DNA of 64,000 nt from Puccinia triticina (lineage: Eukaryota > Basidiomycota > Pucciniomycetes > Pucciniales > Pucciniaceae). The translations under genes were made by a program, and so were the position numbers. The notes below the pieces were generated by a model. The model saw only the letters and a list, made by a program, of their open reading frames with translations, ran no database searches and was not told the origin of the DNA. Within the stretch, counting starts at the first letter, position 1; every line of letters begins with the position of its first letter. Of this stretch, positions 22,291 to 34,907 are shown in pieces. Location: contig NC_070558.1 in the NCBI RefSeq assembly GCF_026914185.1, forward strand, positions 7,263,501-7,327,500. Direction: 5' to 3'.

Positions 22291-24345
22291 CCTCTCTCCC
22301 GCCCATTCGCGTGTTCCTTTTCTGCTGCACCTCCCCCTCTCTTTTGCTTGCTGTGTCTTCTCCCGCTCCATCTTTTTTTTCTCTTCTTTGTAAGTTCAGC
22401 AAGTAAGATACATTCATACATGGACTAACTTTGTTTCTGTGCATTTCATATCTCCTGAAGCCTGAGATTTGGCTCCAACTGTTCCCTCGAGTGGCTAGAA
22501 TCTATTTCCAATCGCTCTGCCCTAAAGCTTATCTAAGTTAAGGCAAACAAAGATCACACACTGACATTCCCACAGCTGATTCAAAACTTGATGATTTAGC
22601 CGCCAATTCATTAGACTGACTATTGAAGCTTGATCTTTCCCTGCGCTTGTTGTGTGAAAATGTCAGTCACCAGTATTTTCAGTCAGCACCTGTGCAAAAT
22701 CAACCAGCAGCTCAACTGTGGCAGCAATCCAATCATGTAAAAATCTCTGGTCAAGTGTCAAGTGTTACATCAACAGTAGCAGGAACAGAAACATCAGCAA
22801 GAGCAACACTCCATAAATGCTATCCAAGTGCAGCAATACAATGCTGAATTTCAGGTTAATGGAGCCTCTTACAGTAATCATTAAGATTCAGCATGAATAT
22901 CACTTGACTTGACTACTGCATAGCATGTACCAATTTCTAAAACACCCAATCAAGTCAAGAATTTGATCACTTTCCACTTCAATTGTGACCATGTTTTCCT
23001 GACCACTGTAGCCTAAATTGTTCTTCTCTCTGTTCATCATGTTTTTTCATAAGCATGGTTGAGCTGTCCTATTTCTTGTTGCACTGGATTTTGATCATAT
23101 TTGCAATAAGTATTTCATGCTTGCTTCAACTGTGCTCATCCAGAAAATTTCTTGAATGAGATGTCAATACATGAAACTTGGCCCAAAAATTTGTTACTGC
23201 ATTTAGCTCTGATCAACAGTCAGGTCCCCTAACCTTATCATCCACAAGATATTCCTATCATTACCAGATTCTTCACCAAATTCCATTGTGATTATCACAT
23301 GGGGGACTTGCCTTGTCCTATTGTTAATCTCAGAGATGCAATAACTGTTGTTGTATCTACTATCATACATACACTAACTCTTAGTGCATCTATTTTCAGA
23401 GATAAGACAAGATGGTCAACCACAATAAAATATGGATTTAGTTATTCTTAACTTGCTATCTTTTATCTAAACTCACTGCAAAAGAATAAAACCAAGAAAG
23501 TATTGTTATTTGCAAAAAATTCAAGGATAAAAGTATTATTGATGTAGTGCAGTGAAAAAATAACAATATGCTACACTAACAACAAATTTAGCATATCAGT
23601 CCACTCATAAACAATTATCTCCACCTGGAACAGAAACTAATCCACCTGAAACTTCTGCAAGATCAACCTCTTCTGCTTTCTGCTCAATCAGCTTGGGGGT
23701 GTGTCCATAGGCCTGTTGATCCCAAGCTGGATAACTGAGTCTGTGAATATTTCTAAGTTCTTCCACCAATTGTTTTTCATGCTCCCACAGAAATTAATGG
23801 GGCCACTTGCATCAGAAAAGCTCATCAATTTAGCATTTGAATCTTAATCAAGGGATGATGCACACAAGGCCTATGTACTTGAAGATTTATATAAACATGG
23901 GATTGAAGAAATTTGAAGCAATTATGTGGGGATTAAGCTTTAGCAAGTAACAAGTACATGTTTCAAGCTGCAGTCATTCAAAATTCTAATTCTTCTATAG
24001 AGTGAATTGCGACACTTCTTAAATTAGCAATACTATCACAATTTTCTTCAAATGAATATGAACTGCAGTGCAATGATTCAGGTCCCAATTGATTGATGAA
24101 AATGGGAGTCAGAGGGAACAACTGATTTTCTCATGTTTAGTCACCAAAATTTAATCTAGCTGAAACAACTGGCAACAAGTGAATTTCATCAGCTAGAGAG
24201 ACCTGCGAGAATTGAGAGCCATGGAGTTGGCTTGTAAGTGTGGTCTCTTAATCTTCCTAGACTCATTGAATTCAGTCAGACAAGGCACCTGAAGATTTAG
24301 ACCTGGGATTTACAGCGGCGAAGCCGCCTTGGACTCTAGTTATGT
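22291..24345. other. AT-rich intergenic stretch
   Basis: No ORF of note and no element ends recognised. The first 150 bases are pyrimidine-rich and could be a 3' UTR of the preceding GC-rich segment. A short palindrome GGCGAAGCCGCC lies near 24318, just before the LTR fragment. Confidence 0.4.
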
Positions 24346-24887
24346 ATGAAAACTCTGAAATTTTTGAAGTCAGGATCCCCCATGCCTCAGGAGGATCCAC
24401 AGACTTCAGCACACCAGAACCACACCCCAGAGACACCCAGGATCACTAACCAGAGGCCACTTCACTCCCAGTATAACCACAGACTATTGAAAGTAAGCAC
24501 CCTCTTTCACTGACCTTGTTTATCTCAGAGGAAAATCTGTTGCTCTTGACTGCTCTCTCCCTGTTTCCCTTCCTCTCTTAAACATCAAAAGATATATAGG
24601 TTATCTCTTGTTAAGACCTTAAAAACCAGAGCAGAGTATAAGTAACCCTACTTCTGATTCCCACCACCGTTTCCTTGGTGTGAGTGGAGACTATTGCACC
24701 TTTTCAGCACAGTTGGCAGTCTACTTTTCCAGGTAGAGATTGGACCATATTAAATCATAACATTAAAAGATCTACTTCTCTCCCTCTATTTCTCTCTACT
24801 GCTTGTATTTCTTTATCCCAAGAAATACAATCAGTGTCCCCCAAATTCTTGTGTCCTGCCGTCACATAAGAGACACAGGCTCAGACT
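24346..24887. mobile_element. Truncated LTR, family 2
   Basis: Matches 18455-19140 of the solo LTR: GGATCCACAGACTTCAGCAC, then CTCCCAGTATA, CTTTCACTGA-CTTGTTTATC, TTTATCCCAAGAAAT and GTGTCCTGC-GTCAC. The 5' portion is missing, and the middle is shortened. No flanking duplication found. Confidence 0.75.
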
Positions 24888-27020
24888 CTGCTCCCTCTGA
24901 TGATTGAACTCCCATTCTAGCCCCCGTCAGTCAGTATATCACCAGCTCCACCTGCTGGTGGAGCCCGCTTCAGCTGCCCTGGCTCACCTGCTGCCGCGCT
25001 GCTGCTATCCAGTCCACACCTTTTATTGGCCACATTCCAGCTCTTGCCCTTTGCTCCAGTCCGGAATCCGTGAGTTTTCCCACTTCATGCTTTCTGTGTG
25101 TGCAACTTTCTGTATGCTTTTTTTGTTGTGCTTTCTGAAATCACCCTCAGTGATTATTTCACTGAATGCACAGTGAGCTCAGCCGTGTGTGCATTCCCAC
25201 CTGCGCTATTGCCCAGTGGAAATTCCGTAACACTTGCTCATATAAATCACAACACCAGTCATTGAGAGGATTGAGACCTCCTGACAACCAGTCTGTACCG
25301 TTCATTTGGAGGTTTGCATATGTATGTTCTACATTGGACATCAAGGGGAGTGCTTTCTTTCCTCAATTCCCAGTGGCTATGGGATATATTGGAGTGTACA
25401 GCAGGGCCCTCCCTTATCAGCCAACCAAATCCTCAAAAAAGGAGTGCATATTTGTGCACTCCAAAACCAGCCCTTTTTTGGAGTGCACATGGTAATTTTA
25501 AATCTTTAGGTATTGCAAAAATGATGTCCCTTTGAAGTTTTTCTGGTTGCCACTGAAGACCCTAACTTAACAAAGTCCCTCTCAATGTGGAGGGGGGACG
25601 CTGTCCCGCAAGGACCCTCCAAAGGAGGGACTTATGCGCTATGTTGCCCCTCTTTCCTGAGAGCATCAAGAAAATCAGGATTTTTTTTAATCCGCTGTAC
25701 AGCCGCCATCTCTTATTGGGTGACTAAAAAGTCACCCAACAAAATGAGGGGCTTGTCCAGGAGAATTTCTTTGTCTCCTCCTTGAACTTATGAGGGCCTT
25801 CAATGTCTGGTTAATTGTGTGTTTTCCAATTTTGTCCCTCCAAAGAGACTGAAACAACAAATCCTGTATCAATTGCCACTCTCATGGAACAAAGATTCCA
25901 CATTAAATACAGCAGTTGAAATAACAAGCATAAGAGCCCTTGCTACATAAATGTCTATACGCACTCATGGGCTACAGTTATTGAAACAGCATAGTATGTT
26001 TCAGAACTGAATACAGTTTTAATGTGTGGAAGTGCCTGGAATTCAAGTGCAATGCCCAAGAGGAAATAAAAATTTTACACAGCAGGATAGTGAAGGCAGC
26101 TGATGGGATGGAGACAAAAAAAATAATAGGTACATGGGGACCGTTTGCGTGGTCCCAGAAATGAAAACTAGAATGAAAAGTGTCCGGAGACAAGTGCGTG
26201 AGGTTGATTATGAAAAACTGCCCACCAAAAGCTGAAATGCTCTCAGGCCACGGAGTCGACTTAGCACGTACATTCCTCCTTCGGAGGTTGCTGCGCTCCC
26301 CCAAGGAGGGAAAAATAGCGAAGTTAGCAAAAGCCCTCAATGAGTACAGCTTCACAAAACTTGAAACATTTGTTCATAAAGGCCTTGAAATGGGCTCAAT
26401 TTTTTTTTGAAATTCTATTTTGAACCCCCCTCATTCCACTAACTTAACTAAGTCCCTCCCTTTGTGGAGGGGGGGGGGGGGGCGCCGTCCCGCAGGGACC
26501 CTCTGAAGGAGGTCGGAGGTCGCTTCGCTCCCCCGAGGAGGAGGGAATTAGCTAAGTTAGCTCATTCCAGCCCCAAGTACTTCAGGAGCTGGAATTTAAA
26601 GCATAGCCATAAGGCGGGTGACAAAAACTGGAAAGATTCTTGGGCTTGGAAGCTTTCTCTTGTGTTCAATCAAAACAATTCCAGGTTTCCTTATTTGTGT
26701 TTGCAGCCCATTATGATGACCAAAGAACAAAACTGACAACAAGCCAAGAAAATAAAGAAACTACTCATAGAAAAACAGAGTACACATTAAGCCCATCAAA
26801 CGGATGTGAGTGACTTTGAGACTGGATTGAGCAGACATTCTGAACATCTAGCAACAAACCACAAGAACACTTTTGCTTCTTTCCAAATATTACAGATAAA
26901 TCTCAGGACGTGTTTGTACATTTGGGTGAGTACTAGATACGAGGAGGGACAGCAGATGTTTTGACGGATGAATACAAGTAACAGATATTGTTAGATGGGG
27001 CTGAAAACGGTGGGCTTGAT
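24888..27020. repeat. Repeat-rich intergenic stretch with two TTAAC/GGGA palindromic elements
   Basis: No gene. Near 25436-25497 GGAGTGCA/TGCACTCC words form an inverted set, also seen around 42790 and 46000-46740. About 25563-25660 and 26443-26560 are two copies of a short GC-rich palindromic element. Their ends are CTAACTTAAC-AAGTCCCTC and GAGGGAATTAGCTAAGTTAG. A run of fourteen G sits at about 26468. The last 200 bases precede the stop of the HSF gene. Confidence 0.6.
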
Positions 27021-27024
27021 TTGA

Positions 27025-28349
27025 TTAGATTTTACCCGGGAATGTGTTCTTTCGACCGCATTTTCCTCCCTTATCTTCGGTACTCGTGGCGCATTTGATC
27101 GCCTTTCTTGCCACTTTATTCTTGTTTGGTTTTGGTTTGATCAATGACAATGAGTTTTCGTCTCCTCGGCGGAAATGGGGGTGCGAAAATCCTGAAAATG
27201 AGGAGGTGGAAGAGTTTGTTTGGACATTATCAACTTGATCGAGTAGTTTGATCGTATTTAAACGCGTGAAGTTGTAGAGCTGAAACATTTTTTACAACGC
27301 CAGTCAGCCATTCTTTCGGTGGAACTAGGGGAGTTCATAGGCCAACATACGTTTAGCTGCCGAATGAAAGAAGAGACATTACTGTGCCGAAAGAATTTAG
27401 GCAAGATCATCGTCGCAAATTCGGTGTTCGCTGCATGAAAAAAGGTTTAGATTAGTTTGTCACACGGGATTTTAGATACAACCGCACGCACCATGTGCCA
27501 GAACAAAGGCGTCCCCCGGACCATTCCAACGCTGATTGGGCAAAGAGATCAAGCAATCAGTAAACAGAAATGCACCTCATCGCTTTCGTTGCTAGTTACA
27601 CTTACAATGTATGGTCTGTATTCTTCATGGCCGCAAAGATGGTAGAGTTTGCTTATGAAAGCCTACATGAGGACAAAGTCAGTAATGAGCAGTGATGGAT
27701 CGACGTAATAAATGATTCCAACTTACAGTACACTGGGGTGTTGCACTTGGCTCCGGCTTCGGCGGGCGCGATATGTCAAGGGCGTCGGGAGAGTCACTCT
27801 TGATTAGTGTCATTTGTCCGTATCTGGTAGAAAGACCCGGAGACTCGAGCCGAGAGCGACTGGCGATGGGCAATAGCTCATGGGAAGACACGGGAAGATT
27901 GTGCCTGCGGGACGTAGGTGGCATCTGCGACATTTTTGAAATGTAAGGTAGCCCAGAGCTTAGAGGCATCGGTTGGGCATTGGGACTAGTGATATAGTCG
28001 GCATTGTCCTGGCGATGGTAGTATTGCGTGGATTGATTGTGGACATGATGTGAGTACGGAGAGTGCGATACAGGTACGGTTGAGTGGAAGGGGTAATGAG
28101 GGGGGTGGTCACCACTTTCCGCGGGATTTGGGGATTGAATCACTGATTGATGGCTGTTGACATTTCTAGGTATAGACAGACTAGGTGAGCGAGTTTGAGG
28201 AGAGTGTTGACTATGTTGGGAAGGGGCGTTGTTTTCAAGGTTCACCGAATGGTGATGGCTATAGCTTTGATTACTCTCGACTCCATCGTTGTATTCATAA
28301 GAATGCTGTGGTGGGGAAAAACCCAAGGTTGGGAATGGAGCCGGGTCAG
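27025..28349 (-). CDS. HSF-domain transcription factor (5' end not resolved)
   Basis: Exons on the minus strand: 28349-27727, 27662-27606, 27531-27492, 27430-27351 and 27279-27025. All junctions are GT-AG and keep frame. The first exon encodes over 200 residues rich in Ser, His, Pro, Gln and Asn, an activation-type low-complexity region. Exons 2-5 encode an HSF-type DNA-binding domain: AFISKLYHLCGHEEYRPYI, RWNGPGDAFVLAH, then FATMILPKFFRHSNVSSFI and RQLN, then FSHPHFRRGDENSL. The order matches the HSF fold (helix 1, W-x-G-AF strand, recognition helix SSFIRQLN). The domain is C-terminal, unlike classic HSF where it is near the start. Upstream exons probably exist, since 28349 follows an AG acceptor with a 2-nt phase; none could be fixed. 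Confidence 0.87.
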
Positions 28350-30540
28350 CTATGTCGCTGATTTCAAATCATGATATGGTCAAGTAGTTCTTTGTTCACG
28401 CACAGACAACACAGGTACACCTCTATGTGGTTTCAGAAATCATCAGATAAAAAAGGTAGGCAAGATTCTCTGATCAGTGACCGTCTCAGCTTTCCGCGAG
28501 ATCCACGTTAAGGGGTAATGCTGGTGTTCGCCCATGCATGCGAAGTTTTAGTGAGGTGGTATGTGAAGACTTACGCTGGCGTCTATAAGCATGGCCCAGG
28601 AAGGTATGAATGACGGGAGTTAGCGCTAAGTGGAACAAGGAATAGAATGGCAGAGAAGACTGACGTAGGCTGGCCACATCAGCAGAGAAAAACTAGAGCA
28701 ATCAGCCTAGGCCACACGCGGAAGGGTATTGAAGCCAGTACTAACCGCAGTGCAACATCATCAATTTTAGGAAATGTCCTGGATTTCAATTACGCAATTG
28801 ACTAGAAGGACGCGGACGGGTTATGAAGAACCTAGGGGGAGCCGTTGTGAACCAGGAAGGTAGGAAGCAGTAGCGTTGAAAATGGAATTCAGAGGAAACT
28901 TCGGATTGAGACAGGACCTGTGAGATGATAGTCGGAGTGGAGCAAAGAAGAGGCAAGCAAAAAGGGTACAAAGGTACTGGCAAATGGAAGACCTTCGAAG
29001 CCGACTCGGATGCGGAGCATGCAGGACCCTCGGGTCTTCGTTTTCTTAAGGCAGTGTCTGACTGGTGGCGTCAGTTAGTATGAACAACAGGGCTCGTCGT
29101 GTCAGCAACGGTACATGGTATCATGGTACAAGCAAGTCTTTGGGTCACAAACACCTAAACCTTCCAGATCAGATTTCCGCCTTGATGTTCTTGCCTGTTC
29201 ATTATGTATTGTAAAACCCACCAAACAGGAGGAGACTGATGTACAGCTCCTTGAAAAGACGCCATCAATAGATCCGGTTACCAAAGCCATGTGGTTTGGG
29301 CCTAAATTACAGCAGACATACATGTTGCACCCCTTCTTTGTAGGAAAAGAAGATCCAGGAAGAAGTGACATGTTCACTTGCCAGGCCTCGCCTCAGACTT
29401 TCTACAGCCAAACGTGTATGAATGTACTAGGCCTTGTAGAGCTCCTTGCAAAATCAGCATGGAAACACCGTGGGCCTTCAGAATTCTCGACTGTGGAGTC
29501 GTGGACCCGCCCGGTAAGCTAGCCGCTTGGGTAACGTACGCGAAAAGGGAGTTTCTGATAAGGGCGCGGAATTCTGGAATCCCGCTGAGACCGGAAGGGC
29601 GCCGGTCGAAATGTGCAGTGGACCGACCGGCGCCTTTCCCTGAAATTTTCACAGCCAATGCGAGAACAGCGCTATGCGCGCGGCTAGTACTCAGGAACGC
29701 GAATGCCTCCTAGAGCGAATCTGCGAGGGCAACTTCATTGTGAAGTGCATATAATATATGCCACTTATTCACCTTAGGCCGTCTTCTTACATCATTGAGG
29801 TCTTTCTCCGCCCAAAGCCCGGCGGACCGGTCTGACCCAGCAGTAAGCCAAGTCATGTGTACATGGCCGAAAGCAGGGCTTGCAGACACTCGAGTAGCTG
29901 CTTCTAAATTAGGGGGGCTCATGATGATAAGTCTACATATATTTATTGCAGAAGCGCTCATACGCTCAGAGATGAACAGCAAATCATGGCTACTTGAGCA
30001 CTTGGCCACCAACTCGACACCTAAGTCACTTCTCCAGCAACCTTTTAGAGCCTTCAGCATTAGATTGCAATGGTTCGCTATGGAATCCCTGGTAAAAGGT
30101 GTCCCTTCTCACATTGGATATCAAATTTTAACCAGACTTTCTACACCCGAAACTTCAACAGATAATAGCAGATACAAGTACTATTTGGGTGTACGAATCA
30201 GAAGCGAGTGCATGTTCAAGCGGGCAAGATTCGGCAACAAAGAGTAGCTGCTATGAGAAGCAGTCCAAGTTGGATTTGAACGGTGTATGCTGGTTGAATT
30301 TTGGTTTAGAGCATTCACATTTGTGGGGCTAAGTTGACAATTTTGGGAAACTTAACCCAGCCAGCAATCACATTGGTTGGGGCTAACCCCGGGTCAAAAA
30401 ACCGGCTTGCACAGGAATTAGGCTTGCTAAATTTAGGTAGCCTAAACCTGAAATTTATTCTCAGGCTACAGGGCCCAAAATTGGTCGGGGATTTGTTGGG
30501 GAGTTGGAATAGAAATTCTGACATATTTTTTGGGAGTCAG
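28350..30540. other. Region upstream of the HSF gene; no gene recognised
   Basis: Probably holds the missing 5' exon(s) and promoter of the HSF gene. The minus-strand frame at 28677-28486, with a GTAAGT donor near 28570, is a possible exon. Frames on the plus strand at 29115-29522 and 29795-30247 show no motif. A hairpin GGGCGCCGGTC/GACCGGCGCC lies at about 29596-29636. After 30300 the DNA becomes AT-rich repeat. Confidence 0.35.
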
Positions 30541-31855
30541 AATTTTACGTCCAACGAGCTTAACAAAGCCTGCCAGTGTGAGAGCCCCGAAGACAAGCTT
30601 ACAAAGCCTCCCAGTGCGAGAGCCCCGAAAAGCAACCCCGCAGGGTCTCTGTCTCACAGAGAGGCTTACCTGCGAAAGCCTGTACCTGGCCTGAGAGCCC
30701 CAGGAAGATCTGCCTGTATCAGGCTTTTTTCTTCTATTTTCCTCTTTTAAAGACAAATTTTGAATGGTTTGAGAACCCCACCAGGATGAGAGAAGTTCTT
30801 GTCAGTGCGCTTCTCCTCATATTTTTTGGCCTCCTAGCTCCATATCCAAGTCCTGATCCTACCGTCCAGGGGCGGGACTCATGTCTTTTGGGGAGTGGGG
30901 GGTTTGGGGGCACAAAGTTGGCCACCTGCAAAAAAAAATGACTGTATGTGAGGCTCTCATGCCAGGAATCAGGGATTGCATGGCATTGGAAGTCCCTCCC
31001 TGACAGTAGGTCACATGTGTGAGGCGCTTTGCGTCGTGCCCCCGGCAGGCCAGGGACTTGTGCTAAGTTCAGTCCAAACAGGGCCTATAATAATAAATTC
31101 CCTGAGCTTGCACAGGCTCATAGGGGGCAGATTGGTTACAGAAATCCACCATGTTTATTTAGCAACATTTACAAGACAGTTCTTCCCAGGGGGAATGGAT
31201 GTTGAGGATTTTGAAGTGGGGGAAAATAAGCTGAGAAGCTTTTGATTCCAATGTGCAAAAGGCACAGCAATTATGGTATTCAAAATTGCATAAGAATTTT
31301 TGACATAAAATCATAAACTGCAATTTTGGCTGGGAGATGTCACCTTAAGTTTTATGCACACTGACATCTCCCAGCCAAAATTTGCTTTATGATATTATGT
31401 AAACAGTGACATATGCAATTTTGAGTGTACAGAGTTTTTGGGGGGAATAGGCAAGTGTGACATCTTCCCTGCCATTTTCTTGATCCTTTGGGGCCAGACA
31501 TGACAATTTAGAGGCAAGTCCTTCCTTTGGAGGTTGCTACGCTTCCCCAAGGAGAAACTTGTGTTCAGTTTGGGCCAGCTTGGCCCATTCACATCCTTGG
31601 ATCTTGACAAGCTTAACAAAGTCTCCCTGTGAGAGCCCCAGGAAGATCAGCCTGTATCAAGATTTTTTTGCCTTTTTTGATTTTTCAAAGATCAATCATT
31701 GGCCTGTTGAGCTTGCCCCTCTGTAATTAATAAATCCCCTGGAGTGTGCTTCTTTTCATGTAATTTGGGCCTTGTAGCTACCAATATAAGGCCTGACCCT
31801 ACAGTCTGAAGTTTCCAAAAGCAGAGAAAAGCAAACCATATATAGAGAGATCTTT
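30540..31855 (+). repeat. Cluster of dispersed repeats (families R2, R3, R4)
   Basis: R2 (about 30555-30900 and 31608-31850) opens with GAGCTTAACAAAGCCTC and continues to a T-rich stretch and a CAGGCC-type tail. An inverted R2 copy lies at 37850-38140. R3 (about 30898-31065) matches 34484-34636 and, inverted, 36680-36858. R4 (about 31088-31570) matches 39180-39740. Inside R4, the inverted pair TTTTGGCTGGGAGATGTCA/TGACATCTCCCAGCCAAAA at 31323-31381 marks a palindromic insertion absent from the other R4 copy. None codes for protein. Confidence 0.65.
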
Positions 31856-32990
31856 TGATAAAGCCCCCTGGATAACACTGCATGAATATGAGACATTCTG
31901 ACTGCACAATTCTAACAACTGCTCTAGTTATGCATACAAGATAACATTATTAATATTACAGAATATCCTGTTTGAATGGCGGCAGAATATTGGATTTGGT
32001 GCTTATCTTCAACAGTGATTTCCCATTCCCTGGGAAAAAATTCCATAATCCCCCCCTAGGCAGATAATGAGTCTGAAACTCTGCAACCTGGGAGGAATCA
32101 GATGCAATAGCAGGTCTATTTATAGCCATACTGCATTCCTCAAGCACTTTTGTTTGCTTAAATTCCCCATTCCCTGTACTGTGCTTTGTTCCCATTGCTA
32201 GTCAGCAATGCTCAATTTCCTTTGTTTTACTATTCCCTTATCCAAAACCAACACTTTGCCCCAATTCCATGCTGATTCTTCTTATCAGGCAATTCCACCA
32301 ATCCACTTCAACACAATTCAGTCAGCGGCAACATTCCTTCTTCATCAGTAGCTTCAATTACACATCACATTCACATTTACTGTGGCGTGTTCCCTATCTT
32401 TGACATCCAATTGTTATTCCATTAACCAAATCCACACATAACTGTGCAGCATGCTACCTTTCCAAAATTTTTGACCATTAAAATCTAACCCTATCTGGAC
32501 CTGGCATTATTATTCTGATTGTACTTCAAAATTGGCAGATACAGAACTGTGACCTGCCATTATTATCCTGACTGTCCCCTCTTCTTCCCTACTTTACAAG
32601 TTGCACATCAAACAGTGTCACAGTTACATATATCCAAGACCAACACACTTGGCTCACCTTCAGCGGACGACTCATTGCTGATACTGTAACATCTCATCAT
32701 CTATGTATCACCATTGAAATTGACTCCCACAAGTGGGACATGTTTTCTCATATCCTGCCGCCCTTCAACCCTCACCTTAACTTTCAGCTGGTTATGTCTG
32801 TGACTAAATTTTTTCCTTGCCTCCATGGCATCGACCTCGACAACAGAATAGTAGGTTAACAGCTCTTCAGCCAATCATATTTACACTGTGTTGAAATCTA
32901 CATTTCCAGAAATACCATATTTGTGTGACAGACAGTGATCACTTGTCAGTCTCATCTGGTTGTCAGCTTAATGATTTAGTTCTGGTTACA
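31856..32990. other. AT-rich stretch, nothing recognised
   Basis: C/A/T-rich sequence without long frames, element ends or RNA genes. It precedes the Helitron helicase remnant and may be diverged Helitron sequence, but I see no protein similarity in it. Confidence 0.35.
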
Positions 32991-32999
32991 GGGACCATT

Positions 33000-33590
33000 G
33001 TTGGCCAAATCAGAAGAGGGGATATGATTTTGCAAGGGAAGATTTGTATGCTGAATTCACCGCTAAAGCCCTGCCGGAGTAGTCCTTGAATAAGGTTGAT
33101 GTGCCTAATTTTCCCAAACATAGACTAGAATTGAAAGTTGGGCAACCATTGGTTTTGCTGCAAAATACCTGCTTGCAGGACGGTCTAGCCAATGGAACCA
33201 AACTATTACTGCTTGAAGTTCAAAAGACGGTTCTCCGGGTAAAATTCCTGACAGGAAAAGTTGTTGGTACCACCAAAGCTCTCCCTTGAATAACACTCAA
33301 TCATGAACCGGATCTCAAATTTGTGTCCCCCTTTTCCTGATTTCAGTTCCCGGTTGCGAGTGCATTTGAAATGAAAATTAACAAATGCCAAGGCCAATCA
33401 CTGGATACTGTAGTTGTGTTTCTCCCGAGGCCAGTTTTTGCGCATGGGCAGCTTTATTTTGCCGCATCTAGATCCACTTTTGTGGGAAGCCTAGGGATAG
33501 CATTTGTATCAGATTCAACGAAGGATGAAACTGTCAACATGGTTAACAAGCCCCTCTTTACAAAACCTTTGAAGATGACCTTATTGTAAT
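33000..33590 (+). pseudogene. Helitron Pif1-type helicase C-terminal remnant
   Basis: Plus-strand 33086-33289 reads FPKHRLELKVGQPLVLLQN and GLANGTKLLLLEVQKTVLRV, which match the region before motif V in Pif1-like helicases of Helitrons. 33371-33589 reads MKINKCQGQSLDTVVVFLPR and PVFAHGQLYFAASRSTFVG, matching the M-x-I-N-K-x-Q-G-Q-S/T motif and the HGQLYVA-SR motif (here FAASR). Stop codons separate the two pieces, and no Rep domain was found. The usual Helitron 3' hairpin-CTRR end was not identified. Confidence 0.85.
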
Positions 33591-33677
33591 AGTACTTGTA
33601 TTTCAGGGCGTTGAGTTGTGCACAATGTAATCTTGACTCTGTGCATTCAAAGCTCGCGGTCCAGCCGCATGTTCTCT

Positions 33678-33990
33678 CAATGGTGGGCCGCTAAGCTAAA
33701 CTATCCGTAGCGTGCGCTATCCACTAGTTTAGTGTTGCGTAGTTCCTGACACAGTGCTTTTAGCTGTAGCGCCCGCTACGGGCCGCTAATAGCACTATCA
33801 GCATTTTTAGTGGTTGAATAGCACTGCTAGCGCTGATAGCGGCGATAGAGGCCCTGTAGTTTCAAGGGGTGCCTGTTAGCAGTAGCGGGCAATCACTGTC
33901 CGCTATCAGAAAACCCCGTCATTTGTAGTTTAGATCCGCTACGCTGCGCTGAACTACGGACTAAATGTGTCGTAGCAGACCACCGTTGGA
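33678..33990. mobile_element. hAT-like element, copy C
   Basis: Starts CAATGGTGGGCCGCTAAG and ends GTAGCAGACCACCGTTG. The interior is rich in GTAGCG/CGCTAT words that pair with each other. No perfect 7-bp duplication is visible; the flanks GTTCTCT and CTTCTCT are similar but offset by three bases. It begins about 90 bp after the Helitron helicase frame ends. Confidence 0.75.
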
Positions 33991-34054
33991 ACTTCTCTAG
34001 TATAAGTAGAAATGTGTTTCAAAAAAATTGACCTTTTTAAAACCACTCTGCAGG

Positions 34055-34382
34055 CAACGGTGGGCCAATGCGTTACGTTACGATGTTTAGGCCTAAACGT
34101 GTAACGCATCAAGCGTTATTTTTAAGAAAAAGGTGTTAATTGTATCAAAAAAATATTGAATTTTTGATACTTTACAATAAACTACAATATGTTTTTGGCT
34201 GTATCTATGAAAAATGGCCAATATTTGCTGTTATTTAGCGTATTTTTGCGTATTTTTGCACCCGTGGGTGTTATAGTTAACTTATTTTATACACTCGATA
34301 ATCTTAATTTTCTGTATTGTAACTTATTTTTCAATACTTTACAATACTTTACGGTTACGTTTAACTGTAACGCCCACCGTTG
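34055..34382. mobile_element. hAT-like element, copy D
   Basis: The 328-bp element starts CAACGGTGGGCCAATGCG and ends GTAACGCCCACCGTTG. It is flanked by the perfect 7-bp repeat CTGCAGG (34048-34054 and 34383-34389). The body is AT-rich with GTTACGTTACG words at the edges, unlike the GTAGCG-rich copies, but the outer ten bases are the same. Confidence 0.9.
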
Positions 34383-34483
34383 CTGCAGGACATGGACCAT
34401 CAGGCTGTGACTGTCACCATTGAGTAGAGGTGCACCTGTCAATGATTGCAAGGGTGGGAGCCATTCTCTGTGGGAATTGGGGC

Positions 34484-34636
34484 CTTTTTGGGCACAAAGC
34501 TGGCCAGCCGCACAAATCTGAAACCGTATGTGGGGATTTCACACCAAATATCAGGGATTGCATGCAGTCCCTCCCTGATGTAAGGTCACACTTTGTGCGA
34601 GGCGGTGCGCACCGCGCCCCTGGCAGGCAAGGGACT
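34484..34636 (+). repeat. Dispersed repeat R3
   Basis: About 150 bp with GGCACAAAGCTGGCCA, ATCAGGGATTGCATG, CAGTCCCTCCCTGA and GCAAGGGACTT. It matches 30898-31065 and, inverted, 36680-36858. Not coding. Confidence 0.6.
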
Positions 34637-34907
34637 TTGGAAGTGTTGAGCAGTATCAAGTAATATTTAGCTGTACAAACCCTGCATAGAAGTTTATGGA
34701 AATTTGTAGTACATTCTACTTGTCATGTATTGTTTTTTCCAAGAAGTTTGGACCATTTCATTTTTTGCCTGTTTTATTGTATGGATTTATTTTTGTTTTC
34801 CGGATACACTTTGGGATCAAATATCCCACAGCTCTCATTTAATTGTAGCTTGTGTAGCAGTCTGGTGCTTTGTTGGACCCGCCTTTTGGGAAGAGGGCAG
34901 CACTGCC

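Noticed and set aside
29115..30247. Two plus-strand frames of 135 and 150 aa as genes
   Set aside because: No conserved motif, no credible splice chain, and other frames of equal length overlap.
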